The notes: a model not told the origin generated them from the sequence alone. Shown: positions 33,253 through 42,085, counted from the first letter of the stretch. The stretch is DNA of 64,000 nt from Bradyrhizobium canariense (GCF_900105125.1 NZ_LT629750.1:3286001-3350000); one strand, 5' to 3'. Translations and numbers: made by a program.

Positions 33253-33885
33253 CTATCGGATTTTTTCGCCGGCCTGCGGGGTGCAGATCGCCGCAATTAT
33301 CTTGCTGATCCGATCGCGCGCGTAGGCCCGCATTTTGGGAGTTGGTCGCAGAAGTTGCATTGTTACCAGCCCATGAAGCTCGACTAACATTTCGTCTACC
33401 AATGTCTCTGGATCTACTTCAGATTTAATTTCGCCCAGCCGAATGCCATCCTCGATGAGCTTGACCCAAAATTTTCGCTGCCTCTCGAGGCGCCTACCCT
33501 GGCTCAGTTGCAAGTCACCGTCGCGGGTGCTCATAGCGAGATGATTGACCCAAAATCTCCACCAACGACTTTTTGGTGTCTCAAAGGCGTAAAACTGTGC
33601 GATCCGTCTAAGTTGGCTAACTGGCGATCCGCTGAAAGAATCCCAATCCTCGGGAAGAGCATAACCAGCATCAAGCGCCATCGTTATCAGCGCTTTCTTA
33701 TTTGAGAAATGATAGGTGATGGTGCCCAAGCTTACTTTAGCGGCATCAGCAATCTGACGCATCGTCAAATTCTCGATGCCGTACTCGCTAATGAGGTCAT
33801 ACACCACGCCCGCGATGTATTTCTGCTGCTGTTCCCTGCGAGGCGCGGGAGGCTCGATGGACTTCCTTATCGAAGAAGGGCGCAT
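33253..33885 (-). CDS. TetR-family regulator
   Basis: 210-residue TetR regulator; helix-turn-helix in NLTMRQIADAAKVSLGTITYHFSNKKAL at about residues 38-65 (given here only as the segments LTMRQIADAAKVS and TITYHFSNK). It is the last gene of the minus-strand unit thiolase-like, DUF35, CoA ligase, TetR, 21 bases after the ligase stop. It probably represses that unit from the tandem palindromes at 37042-37075, a feedback loop with the repressor made by the operon it controls. Effector likely an acyl-CoA; not shown. Confidence 0.78.
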   Translation of the reverse strand: MRPSSIRKSIEPPAPRREQQQKYIAGVVYDLISEYGIENLTMRQIADAAKVSLGTITYHFSNKKALITMALDAGYALPEDWDSFSGSPVSQLRRIAQFYAFETPKSRWWRFWVNHLAMSTRDGDLQLSQGRRLERQRKFWVKLIEDGIRLGEIKSEVDPETLVDEMLVELHGLVTMQLLRPTPKMRAYARDRISKIIAAICTPQAGEKIR

Positions 33886-33906
33886 AATGACTCGGTTGGG
33901 CTGGGA

Positions 33907-35436
33907 TTACGGATGCTCGTTCCTGAACAATTGCCTGAGTTCCTGCTTGAGCACCTTACCTAGGTTGTTGCGAGGCAATTCGCGAATCGGAATAATATAT
34001 TTTGGTTTCTTGTAACCTGCGATTTCTTCCGCGCACCATTCCAGCAGCTCCTGCGCGGGAACGTCATTGCCCGGCTCACACTCGATAAAGGCCGCGACGG
34101 CCTCGCCGAACTCGGAATCCGGCACGCCGATCACCGCGGCATCGACCACGGCCGCATGTCGCCTGAGGACGAGTTCGACCTCTTTCGAGTAGACATTATA
34201 ACCGCCCGTGACGACCATGTCTTTCTTGCGATCTACGATATAGAGAAAGCCCTCATCGTCGATGCGTCCGATGTCGCCGGTCTTGAACCAACCGTCCTCG
34301 AATGCATCTCGGGTGGCCTGCTCCTGACGAAAGTAGGTTCGGAATATCAGGTACTGACCCGGCAGGCCTGATCGAACCCAGATCTCTCCGGCTATGCCGA
34401 CCGGCACGTTTCGTCCATCGTCGTCGACCGGCCGTACTTCCACACCCGGCGTGGCACGACCGATCGACGCCGCATGATCAATCTGCTGCTCCGGCCGCAG
34501 CGTCGCGATCGCTCCGGCTTCGGTCATGGCGTAGAAGGAGAAGATGTTTAGTTGCGGGAGCGCCGTAAGGAGCCTTTGCTTGATGTCCGTCGGGAATGCT
34601 TCGCCCGTGGCGACGAGAATCCGCAACGATCTGAAGCGATCAGGATGGGCTTCGATGGCGGGGAGCATCTTCCTGCCGACCGTCGGTACAATCCCGATGA
34701 CCGTGATCGCCTGCGTTTCGATGATGGACATTAGCTCGGCGACATCGAAGCCTCGCTGCATGAACAGCGTACAACCGAGGGCGATGACGTTGCCCACCCT
34801 CGCGAAGCCCGCACGGTGAGCCAGCGGCGTGGTGATGAGGATGCGGTCCGCATCGGTCAGCTGCCATTGCAGCCCGTTCAGATAGCCATTCGAAACGATA
34901 TAGTTTGCTTGGGTCGTGATCACGCCCTTCGGCCGTCCGGTCGTGCCGGACGTGTAGGAAATCATGCAATCGTCGAATTCGGGCGGGATTTCGATAAAGG
35001 CGGGATTCGTCGAGAGCAGATCGCGGAACGACAGTTCGCCTGTTGCAGCGGCCCCGTCCATGGCGCAACGCCCGATCGCGAGCCCGTCGAGCAGCCCGTC
35101 GACCGTCGACCGGTCGCCGCCTTCAAAGAAAATCACGGCCGGCTCGGCATCCTCGATGATCAGTCTCAGCTCCTTCGGCGAAAGCCGATGGTTCAGAGGC
35201 AGTGCGATACCGCCGCATTTCACGATCGCCATGAACAGCAGAACGAACTCGCAGCGATTCGGCAGCAGCATCGCCACGCGATCACCGATCTTGACGCCGA
35301 CGTCTCGCAGGCTTGTCGCCACACGATCGCTCGCCTCGTGCAGCTCGCGGAACGTCATGGACTGGTCGCCGCAGACGAGTGCCGTCCTGTCCGGCTGCGA
35401 CACCGCCTGCGCCGCCAAAAAAGTACCGAGCTTCAT
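33907..35436 (-). CDS. AMP-forming acid:CoA ligase
   Basis: ANL-family ligase of 509 residues. Motifs: SYTSGTTGRPKGVITT, FYAMTEAG, FKTGDIGRIDDEG, DRKKDMVVTGGYNV and the C-terminal catalytic lysine in PRNNLGKVLKQELR. It makes the CoA thioester that the thiolase-like/DUF35 pair would then process. The start at 35436 overlaps the stop of the DUF35 gene by four bases (ATGA). Acid substrate unknown; the family includes fatty, cinnamate-type and bile-acid ligases. Confidence 0.84.
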   Translation of the reverse strand: MKLGTFLAAQAVSQPDRTALVCGDQSMTFRELHEASDRVATSLRDVGVKIGDRVAMLLPNRCEFVLLFMAIVKCGGIALPLNHRLSPKELRLIIEDAEPAVIFFEGGDRSTVDGLLDGLAIGRCAMDGAAATGELSFRDLLSTNPAFIEIPPEFDDCMISYTSGTTGRPKGVITTQANYIVSNGYLNGLQWQLTDADRILITTPLAHRAGFARVGNVIALGCTLFMQRGFDVAELMSIIETQAITVIGIVPTVGRKMLPAIEAHPDRFRSLRILVATGEAFPTDIKQRLLTALPQLNIFSFYAMTEAGAIATLRPEQQIDHAASIGRATPGVEVRPVDDDGRNVPVGIAGEIWVRSGLPGQYLIFRTYFRQEQATRDAFEDGWFKTGDIGRIDDEGFLYIVDRKKDMVVTGGYNVYSKEVELVLRRHAAVVDAAVIGVPDSEFGEAVAAFIECEPGNDVPAQELLEWCAEEIAGYKKPKYIIPIRELPRNNLGKVLKQELRQLFRNEHP

Positions 35437-35864
35437 TTCGACCCCCGGAGAGGCTTGAAGTCGGGAAAGGAGAGTTCGTCGGACAGGCGATCCCAACTCA
35501 CCGTCATCCGCATTCCTATCGCCAGCTCCTCGTCGCGGCAGTCGACCAGATTGCAGAGAAACCGCACGCCTTCATCAAGATCGACCTGGGCGCAGATATA
35601 AGGCGCGCGGGCCTCGTTTCCGGGCCAGGGGGACCGCGTCACCGTCCAGGAGTAGAGCGTACCTTGACCCGACGCTTCGCGCCATTCCAGCGTCCTTTTG
35701 CTCGTGAAGACGCTGACGGGCCGGGGATAATGCTGGAAGCGATGGGTCACGGTGCAATATTGCAGCATCAATTTCCCTAGCCGGGCGCCCGCCCAGAACG
35801 CCGTCGTGTCGATATAGAAGCCGGGCACGGGGGCCGGGCGGGACGGTTTTGCTGTTGCTGTCAT
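35433..35864 (-). CDS. DUF35 OB-fold protein, partner of the thiolase-like protein
   Basis: 143 residues. The N-terminal rubredoxin-like zinc-ribbon region (LMLQYCTVTHRFQHYPRP) keeps only one cysteine, Cys37, of the usual four, so zinc binding is probably lost. The C-terminal half is an OB-fold (GQGTLYSWTVTRSP, APYICAQVDLDEGVRF). DUF35 proteins pair with thiolase-like proteins: ChsH2 with the aldolase Ltp2 in steroid breakdown, and others with acetyl-transferring thiolases. The gene follows the thiolase-like gene after two bases, strongly implying a complex. Confidence 0.8.
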   Translation of the reverse strand: MTATAKPSRPAPVPGFYIDTTAFWAGARLGKLMLQYCTVTHRFQHYPRPVSVFTSKRTLEWREASGQGTLYSWTVTRSPWPGNEARAPYICAQVDLDEGVRFLCNLVDCRDEELAIGMRMTVSWDRLSDELSFPDFKPLRGSK

Positions 35865-35866
35865 GA

Positions 35867-37024
35867 TCACTGCTCCAAGATCAACACGCCCGAGGTGCAC
35901 CAATTTCGTGCGTAGGGTATTCCCCCGATGCCCGTCACCATCGCGTTGTCGATCTTCGCGATCTGGCGCTCACCGCCCTCTCCGAGCATCTGACGGGCGG
36001 CTTCGACCAGGTTCAGGCCGCCGCCGGCAAGACCGGGTTGACCGGCCGAGATCTGCCCGCCGCCGGTGTTCAGGGGTAGCTTCCCCTGAAACGACAAGTC
36101 GGTATCCAGAATGAAGCCAGCGCCCTTCCCTTGCTTGCAAAATCCGATCTGCTCCATTTGCAGCATGATGGCGATGAGGAAATCGTCATAGGGATGGAAT
36201 GACTGAATATCGGACGCCTTGAGGCCCGCATTGGCGAGCGCGCGCGGTCCGACCTTGAGAAACCCGCTTTCAACGATCTCCGCCATCGGATTATTGGCAT
36301 TGTAGCCTGAAAGTTCGGCATAGGATGTCGGGAAGATGGTCTTCAGGCCGCGCTCCTTGGCGCGCTCCGTCGACATCATGAGCAGCGCGTTCGCGCCGTC
36401 GCAGACCATGACGCTGTCGAGCATCCGCAAGGGATCGGACACCAGTTTGGAGTCCAGATAGTCCTGCTCCGTGATTTGCTTCCGCAGCCGCGGGCAGGCG
36501 TTCGCATTCATGAGGCCGTGGTTGCGCTGCGTCACCGCGAGCCGCGCGAGCGCCCGCCTGTCCAGGCCGTACAGGTGCTCGTAGCGCTTCATGATCACGC
36601 CGAACGCGCCGACCGGCCCGCGCAGCCCGGTCGGGTATTGAAACTCCCATCTCTGCGCGCCCTGCTCGGGGGTCCGCCCGCTCGACTGGGCATCGGATGC
36701 GACGATCAGTGCGGTGCTGCACATTCCCGCCCGGATCGCCATGGCCGCGCGGGCGACGGCTCCGATGCTGGAGACGCCGCCGATCCCCATGAGTTCGAGC
36801 CATGTCGGGGACAGGCCGAGCACGTCGGCCATGTATTGCGCCCAGAATGGATTCCCCGTCTCGCTCATCGTTTCCGACACCGCAAGACCGTCGATATCGT
36901 CCCTGTCGACACCGTACTTGATGCTGATCTCGTTCAGCACATCACCCGCGAAGTCGTAGCTGTTGCGGCCCGTCGCAACATCGATCTTCGTCTCGGCATA
37001 TCCAACTATCGCAACATCGCGCAT
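35867..37024 (-). CDS. SCP2-thiolase-like protein lacking the catalytic cysteine (candidate aldolase)
   Basis: 385 residues of thiolase fold, beginning MRDVAIVGYAETKID. Where thiolases carry the nucleophilic cysteine, this reads GIGGVSSIGAV (residues 80-90). The C-terminal GHP motif is GQP (NTGGGQISAGQPG, 319-331). His277 in FHPYDDF remains. Claisen-type thiolysis with an acyl-enzyme therefore looks impossible. Lipid-transfer-protein-like aldolases such as Ltp2 share this loss and likewise need a DUF35 partner, encoded here directly downstream. The start at 37024 has GGGAG six bases away; the ATG at 37048 lies within the operator. Confidence 0.82.
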   Translation of the reverse strand: MRDVAIVGYAETKIDVATGRNSYDFAGDVLNEISIKYGVDRDDIDGLAVSETMSETGNPFWAQYMADVLGLSPTWLELMGIGGVSSIGAVARAAMAIRAGMCSTALIVASDAQSSGRTPEQGAQRWEFQYPTGLRGPVGAFGVIMKRYEHLYGLDRRALARLAVTQRNHGLMNANACPRLRKQITEQDYLDSKLVSDPLRMLDSVMVCDGANALLMMSTERAKERGLKTIFPTSYAELSGYNANNPMAEIVESGFLKVGPRALANAGLKASDIQSFHPYDDFLIAIMLQMEQIGFCKQGKGAGFILDTDLSFQGKLPLNTGGGQISAGQPGLAGGGLNLVEAARQMLGEGGERQIAKIDNAMVTGIGGIPYARNWCTSGVLILEQ

Positions 37025-37041
37025 TCGCCACTCCCGATTGT

Positions 37042-37075
37042 CGTACATTTGTACGCCTTTTCGTACGTCTGTACA
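37042..37075. promoter_or_regulatory. Tandem palindromes, probable TetR operator
   Basis: CGTACATTTGTACG (37042-37055, six-base arms around TT) and CGTACGTCTGTACA (37062-37075) begin exactly 20 bases apart, two helical turns, as expected for two repressor dimers on one face. The pair lies immediately upstream of the thiolase-like gene and within the divergent promoter shared with the binding-protein gene at 37218. Confidence 0.68.
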
Positions 37076-37217
37076 ATTGCGGTTGACAGAGTTTTCGGTT
37101 GGGCTAGGCTTCCTGTGTCGATGATACGACAGCTGAGGGAAGTAGGCGGGCTTGGTTGCGAGCCTGCGTCGCCGCTCGCCCCCTCGATCGCATTGGCCAC
37201 GCAAAGGGATAGTAGAC

Positions 37218-38303
37218 ATGGGCATCGGTCGCTTGATCGTTTTGGCAGCAGCGCTTCTCGCAGCCAACGCTTCCTCGGTCAGCGCGGCCGAGAAAATACG
37301 TGCCCTCATCCCGGTCAAGAATATCGACGAGTCGCTCGCACCGTTCGTGGTGGCGAAATATCTCGGCTACTACGACCAGGAAGGACTCGACGTCGATCTG
37401 ATCGCAGTCGGCGGCTCCAACGAAGTCGCGATCCAGATCGGCCTTGGGAACGGCGACATCGGCGAGGCAACCCCCGCGCAAGCCGTGATCGGAATGCAGG
37501 AGGGTGTAACCGCCCCGCTTGATGTCCGCTACTTCATGAATGTCGGGTACCGGAACATCTGGTCGATCTCCGTCCCGACGGACAGTCCCATTCGATCGGT
37601 GGCCGAGCTCAAAGGAAAGAAGATCGGGGTCCCATCACTCGGAAGCGCCGGCACGACCTATGGCAAAGCCTATCTTCGTTCGAACGGAGTCGACCCGAAC
37701 AGCGAGGTGAGCTGGATTCCCATCGGCGCGGGCGCGCAGGCCGTGACGGCGATCCAGCAGAAGCTGGTCGATGCGGTCGTGTTCTGGGATGCCGGCGTCG
37801 CGCGCCTCCAGCTGAGCGGACTGAGCTTGCGCCAATTGAAGATCGACGAGAAGCTGGAGCGAATTCCGGACATTTCGCTGATCGCCAAGCAGGCGACGAT
37901 CAAGACGCGCCCCGGGATGCTGGTCGGTTTCGCGCGGGCTCTTTCGAAAGCGACCGATTTCACCCTGGCCAATCCCGCCGCAGCAGTCCTGATTACCTGG
38001 GCCAGATATCCTGAAGCCAAGCCCAACATCACTGATCCGGAGGCTCGTCTCGCTCAAGGCGTCGCAATTCTCAATTCAAAGATGGAAGGCTGCGTCAGTC
38101 CGGACGTCGGCGACAAGCACGGTTTGTTCATCGAGAAGGATTGGGAGTTGCTCGGTCAATTTCTCCTGCAGGAGCAGCAACTCTCTAAGCCCGTACCCGC
38201 GTCGAGGATGTTCACAAACGAGCTCATCGACGATATCAACAAATACGATCGGCGGGCCGTTGTTGCGCAAGCAAAAGCTTTCAACCTCGACACGGTAAAA
38301 TAG
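37218..38303 (+). CDS. Orphan ABC binding protein, TauA/SsuA (NMT1) type
   Basis: 361-residue periplasmic protein with signal peptide (MGIGRLIVLAAALLAANAS, cleavage near VSA-AEK). It is a clear paralogue of the protein at 17914-18996: shared stretches include GSNEVAIQ, PAQAVIGMQEG, YRNIWSISVP and SKPVPASRMF. No ATPase or permease gene follows. It may use the membrane parts encoded at 19.1-20.7 kb, or its own partners were lost; a permease fragment at 45220-45318 fits that idea. The start is behind AAAGGGA. It is divergent from the thiolase-like unit and probably under the same TetR protein. Confidence 0.83.
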   Translation: MGIGRLIVLAAALLAANASSVSAAEKIRALIPVKNIDESLAPFVVAKYLGYYDQEGLDVDLIAVGGSNEVAIQIGLGNGDIGEATPAQAVIGMQEGVTAPLDVRYFMNVGYRNIWSISVPTDSPIRSVAELKGKKIGVPSLGSAGTTYGKAYLRSNGVDPNSEVSWIPIGAGAQAVTAIQQKLVDAVVFWDAGVARLQLSGLSLRQLKIDEKLERIPDISLIAKQATIKTRPGMLVGFARALSKATDFTLANPAAAVLITWARYPEAKPNITDPEARLAQGVAILNSKMEGCVSPDVGDKHGLFIEKDWELLGQFLLQEQQLSKPVPASRMFTNELIDDINKYDRRAVVAQAKAFNLDTVK

Positions 38304-38440
38304 GCCCCAGTCTAGATCGTCTTGGACGACATCGATGCATGCTGCGACTCAAGGCGGCACTATGCATCGATCTTACACGTCCGCACTGATTTCGAATTCG
38401 AGCGTCAGACGGAGTCGCATCTAGAGAGTGAGTTCGTTCA

Positions 38441-39331
38441 ATGCACAAGTCAAACGCTTTCGAAATCGACAACGGCCTTACCCGGATGGATTTGCCCGAT
38501 CTCCGGATCAATTACGATCCCGTTGATCCCGACCAATTCGATCGGCCGATTATTTCATTCTGCATTGAGACGGGTCAGGATAACGACGAGCTTCCGCTTC
38601 ATTCACATAAGAAGGGACAACTTGTCGTCGCGGCTCACGGGTCCGTTATGTGTCGCGCACCAGGCGGTCTTTGGATCGTGCCGCCGCAGGGCGCTGTCTG
38701 GATTCCTGCCGGCGTCCTCCACAGCAACTGTGTCTCAGATCATGGAAAGGTTTACGTAGTCTTCATCGATCCACAAGCTAGTATGCTTTCAAATTGCTGC
38801 TGCACATTTACGATATCGAGCCTTGTTCGCGAGCTGATCCACCGGCTGGCTGTATTTCCCCCTTTGTATCCTGTCGATGGACCGACAAGCCGCCTGGGGC
38901 GCGTGCTATTAGAAGAGCTAGTTCAGATGTCTACTGAAGAGATGTATCTGCCCATCTCTACGGATAGCCGGCTGCAACACTTAGCGTCGTCATTGCTGAA
39001 CAATCCTGCAGACCGAAGTACCGTTGACGCGTTAGCCGCTCGATATGCAATGAGCGAACGTACGTTTTCACGCTTGGTTTTCAAGGAAACGGGAATGACG
39101 TTCGGACGTTGGCGGCAGCGGCTTCACATTCTGGTTGCGTTGCAGCGGCTATCGGCCGGTTCATCAGTACAGGCCGTCTCACTTGATCTTGGATATGAAA
39201 CGCCCAGTGCTTTCATTACGATGTTTAAGAAAGCAATGGGCCAGAGTCCCGGTCGCTTCCTCGCTGAGCGGTCGAGCTTCAGCACCCCTTTTTCGGTTTC
39301 GTGGCACGAACAGCAAACCAGTCGTCCGTGA
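38441..39331 (+). CDS. AraC-family regulator
   Basis: 296 residues with an N-terminal cupin-like sensor domain (ELPLHSHKKGQLVVAAHGSV, given as LPLHSHKKGQL) and a C-terminal double helix-turn-helix: RYAMSERTFSRLVFKETGM and SVQAVSLDLGYETPSAFI followed by FKKAMGQSPGRF. It follows the orphan binding-protein gene after 137 bases and may sense a substrate of the nearby genes. The last dozen codons run into the IS5-type remnant, so the natural C-terminus may have been replaced, but both helix-turn-helix motifs are intact. Confidence 0.8.
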   Translation: MHKSNAFEIDNGLTRMDLPDLRINYDPVDPDQFDRPIISFCIETGQDNDELPLHSHKKGQLVVAAHGSVMCRAPGGLWIVPPQGAVWIPAGVLHSNCVSDHGKVYVVFIDPQASMLSNCCCTFTISSLVRELIHRLAVFPPLYPVDGPTSRLGRVLLEELVQMSTEEMYLPISTDSRLQHLASSLLNNPADRSTVDALAARYAMSERTFSRLVFKETGMTFGRWRQRLHILVALQRLSAGSSVQAVSLDLGYETPSAFITMFKKAMGQSPGRFLAERSSFSTPFSVSWHEQQTSRP

Positions 39332-39540
39332 AGAACGTTGGCTTTAGGCTGGCAGTGTTTGAAGGGCGGCAGTGAGAGCGGAGAGGATCGGTGCAGCAAT
39401 AGGCCGATCCAACGAATGAGTCGTCGGAAGTTATAGCCGGCGGTGGCGAGAACGGCGGTGGCGGCATCGCCCTAGGTGGACCAGAGGTAGTTGCGGCCCA
39501 TGCGGTGCTCGGCCTTGACGCGAAACTGCCATTCAGATTT
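39316..39540 (-). mobile_element. IS5-type transposase remnant (3' end)
   Basis: The minus strand encodes KAEHRMGRNYLW, an in-frame TAG, then AATAVLATAGYNFRRLIRWI and a tail, the usual C-terminus of IS5-family transposases. The internal stop and missing front show it is dead. The end sequence (39318-39377) recurs at 43061-43123. It forms the 3' border of the AraC gene and the 5' border of the truncated IclR gene. Confidence 0.75.
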
Positions 39541-39554
39541 TTTTGGAGCGAGCG

Positions 39555-39944
39555 ATGGAACGTCGATCTGTGAAACTGACAGTGCAAGAGGGAACTTCCA
39601 AAGGCAGGAAAAATCGAGATGTGATACAGGTCTTATTGCGCGCATTCAACATCTTACGTTGCTTCGAAGCTCGCAACATGCGTCTGGGCAACAGCGAAAT
39701 AGCCGATCGCTGCGGTCTTCCACGATCGACGGTTTCTCGTCTCTTGTTGACCCTGACCGAGATCGGTCAGTTAGTCTACTTCCCGCAAGAGCAAAAATAT
39801 GCACCAGGTTCAAATGCCATCGTACTCGGCGCTTCTTTTGTTGCAGAGAATAAAAATCGGCCGGACTCTGCCGAAGAGCAGGAACTGCAAAATGAGTGCA
39901 TCCCTCGATATGGAAGGCCGCCAGCTGGCGCTTTAGATCAATGA
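39555..39944 (+). pseudogene. Truncated IclR-family regulator
   Basis: The frame encodes 129 residues. The N-terminal winged helix-turn-helix is intact and typical of IclR proteins: VIQVLLRAFNILRCFEA, LGNSEIADRCGLPRSTVSRL and LLTLTEIGQLVYFP. The effector-binding domain (about 170 residues) is missing; after the linker the frame ends in unrelated sequence. GGAG stands six bases before the ATG, so a DNA-binding fragment could still be made and might act as a constitutive binder, but the simplest reading is a broken gene. Confidence 0.75.
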
Positions 39945-40020
39945 ATACATTTCAGGGGCGATGATCGAGAGGAGCGCGGTTCCGACACTGCAGCGGCGGG
40001 AACAAGCAGGGCCGACGCGC

Positions 40021-40185
40021 CGTAATGACCGCGGCTCGCGGAGTGGTTATGCCCATGTTTCTGAAGCCATCGTCGATATCATTCTTGTTGGCGATAGCGT
40101 TGGTGATGCCCGCCTAGGATGCGACAGCACATTACAAGTCAGCTTAGCAATGACGAATCATCACTTGGAGCTCTTTCGCGTACTA
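40021..40185 (+). pseudogene. panB fragment (ketopantoate hydroxymethyltransferase)
   Basis: VDIILVGDSVGDARLGCDST followed by LQVSLAMTNHH matches the N-terminal part of PanB (VDxILVGDSxG, then a Tyr-Asp-Ser-Thr-Leu-like stretch and a conserved catalytic segment). A scrambled VMTA remnant precedes it in another frame. Only about 50 codons remain. The rest of the gap 39945-40775 contains no gene that I can support. Confidence 0.7.
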
Positions 40186-40775
40186 GGCCTCGTGCGCTGC
40201 CTGTTCCCGACACGCCGCTCCTCTCTTGAGTGTCAAGAAGATGATAAGGAACTCCGAAGGGTTTGCTGCAGCTTAGGAGCGGGCCCGTGCGCGCCCTTGG
40301 ATTCCGGCCTTCCAACGATGGGTCATCCTTGCGCAGGTTCTGATCCGCTTTGCTACGTCCGCTCCTGAAATAGAAGCGCTCGCGCACATCGAAACGATCA
40401 GGCTAAGGCATCGGGATACTCCGCCGACTCCAAATGTCTGAGGAATTCCGAATAGCCTGCGCGAGAAGTGTCGATCCGCCGGCGGGCATACGCCGAGAAC
40501 AGACAATCGCTCTCGCAGCGCCAAATTCCAATGTCAGAATCTTCTCGAAGACTTTGACCGCGACACCCGATTCTTAAAAAACTTCGGCGACCGTATTACC
40601 TGACGAACCCGCCGATGACGGCGATTTCGGGATCATGTAGACCATTGCTTCTAGTGGTGCTTCGGAGTTGATGCAATCGCCGGGACCGCTGCTTCTCGCG
40701 GCCCCGGCGCTCTCCTGCTCCAACTGCCAACCTTGAGGGGCATCACGAGGAAGTTGGTCGAAAGACCTTCGGAGG

Positions 40776-41753
40776 TTACTTGTGGAAGAGAGGATTCTTG
40801 GGCGCTGGTGTCTCGTCTGGTGCCCAGAGCCGATAGCTAAGCGTAGCGAGCGCAGTGAACCCCTTAGAAACACCAGACACGTCGACCCCACCAAAGCTCG
40901 CGCCAGAAGCGCGCGCAGAGACCTCTTGTGTTGCCCATACACTGAAAAAGGCAGCTCCAAAATTGTAGCCCACCAGGCCACCGACGGCCCAAAGGTCGTA
41001 TCGGTTCGCATTCTGAATGAGGTTGCCGTAATATGCGCTCGACTTGTCGTTGCTAACTTGACCCGTGTAGTATGTGACTGGCCCGAACGTCCACTTGCCG
41101 ATCGTCTTCGTGGCCGTAAAATCCGCATGCAGAATGTCGCCGGTGGTGTACCCTGTGATGCTATTCGCGGTGTTGAATTCCGCGTACACGGCGGCCGATA
41201 AATTCCAGCCATCCTTCAGGTACGACACGATAACTTCCGGCTGTAGCGTCCAATATGGCGCTCCGACATTTCCGGTCCCGCCAGGACCCGTAACAGTCCC
41301 GTCGGGCACAAACATCCCGAATCCAGTCTTGATCCGAAAGCCGGTATCCGCCAGCTTCCAGCTCAATTCGATTGGAGCGATATAAGTGTTGTGCATGCCC
41401 GCGGCTTGCGTGTTGACGGGGCTCCCGAGACTTTGCATCGTAAACGGGGTTGCAAGAACCGCATCATACGTAGCCCCAAGAAACGTCCATCCTGGTACAA
41501 ACAGGAAACCCTGCACGTCGACCGCAGCCTGAACGCCAGTATTGTTTCCGATTGCATTCGTTACGGGGCCCACGAGTTTGGCCTGGTATGTAAAGAACTG
41601 ATTGAACATGTAGATGCCTTCCGGAGGAACCCCGGCGCTTGCACCGATCAATATTCCGCTCTGTTGTTGGTACGGCGAGAATTCATAAGCGTTCGCCGCG
41701 CTCCAGCACATTGACAACCCCGCCGCAGCGACGAGTACCCTCTTAAGTGTCAT
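40776..41753 (-). CDS. Outer-membrane channel, phenol/aromatic degradation (SphA/MetA) family
   Basis: 325 residues with signal peptide (MTLKRVLVAAAGLSMCWSAA, cleavage near ANA-YE) and a beta-barrel pattern of alternating hydrophobic residues and aromatic girdles; it ends in a charged tail instead of the usual terminal aromatic. It matches the family annotated as transporter in phenol meta-pathway clusters, thought to bring aromatic or hydrophobic compounds across the outer membrane. The start at 41753 follows AGGGG. Its long upstream region carries the paired inverted repeats at 42011-42085. It is surrounded by remnants but is itself intact. Confidence 0.76.
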   Translation of the reverse strand: MTLKRVLVAAAGLSMCWSAANAYEFSPYQQQSGILIGASAGVPPEGIYMFNQFFTYQAKLVGPVTNAIGNNTGVQAAVDVQGFLFVPGWTFLGATYDAVLATPFTMQSLGSPVNTQAAGMHNTYIAPIELSWKLADTGFRIKTGFGMFVPDGTVTGPGGTGNVGAPYWTLQPEVIVSYLKDGWNLSAAVYAEFNTANSITGYTTGDILHADFTATKTIGKWTFGPVTYYTGQVSNDKSSAYYGNLIQNANRYDLWAVGGLVGYNFGAAFFSVWATQEVSARASGASFGGVDVSGVSKGFTALATLSYRLWAPDETPAPKNPLFHK

Positions 41754-42010
41754 TTCCAGTCCCCTTTGATGTTTCATCAAGTTAGTGCGACAGAACCTCG
41801 CCATTCTTTTCGTTTACCGTGATCGTGCTCAGCCGGATGTTGAGCATTGAACACGTGCGTTGATGGCCGAGAGACCCGCGTCGCTAAACGTGGTTGTCGT
41901 GGCCGCAATCGACGATAGGAGCAGACGCTGAGTCTGATCTGCGCGGGCGATGTCGGACGACGTCCGCCATGACAGTGCCAAAGTGCAGCGAACAGCGCTC
42001 ACGAAAACTT

Positions 42011-42085
42011 GGTGCCTAATGCACCTAAGACTACGCCAACTTCGTAAGTGTGTTCTCGAGTCAACAGATCGGTGTCTTTTACACC
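42011..42085. promoter_or_regulatory. Two matching inverted repeats 60 bp apart
   Basis: GGTGC-ctaat-GCACC (42011-42025) and GGTGT-ctttt-ACACC (42071-42085) share arms and spacing and are offset by exactly 60 bases. They lie in the 550-base gene-free stretch between the channel gene (starts 41753) and the Crp/Fnr gene (ends 42306). They may be operators for the channel gene or fold as hairpins. No other feature is seen in 41754-42305. Confidence 0.5.
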
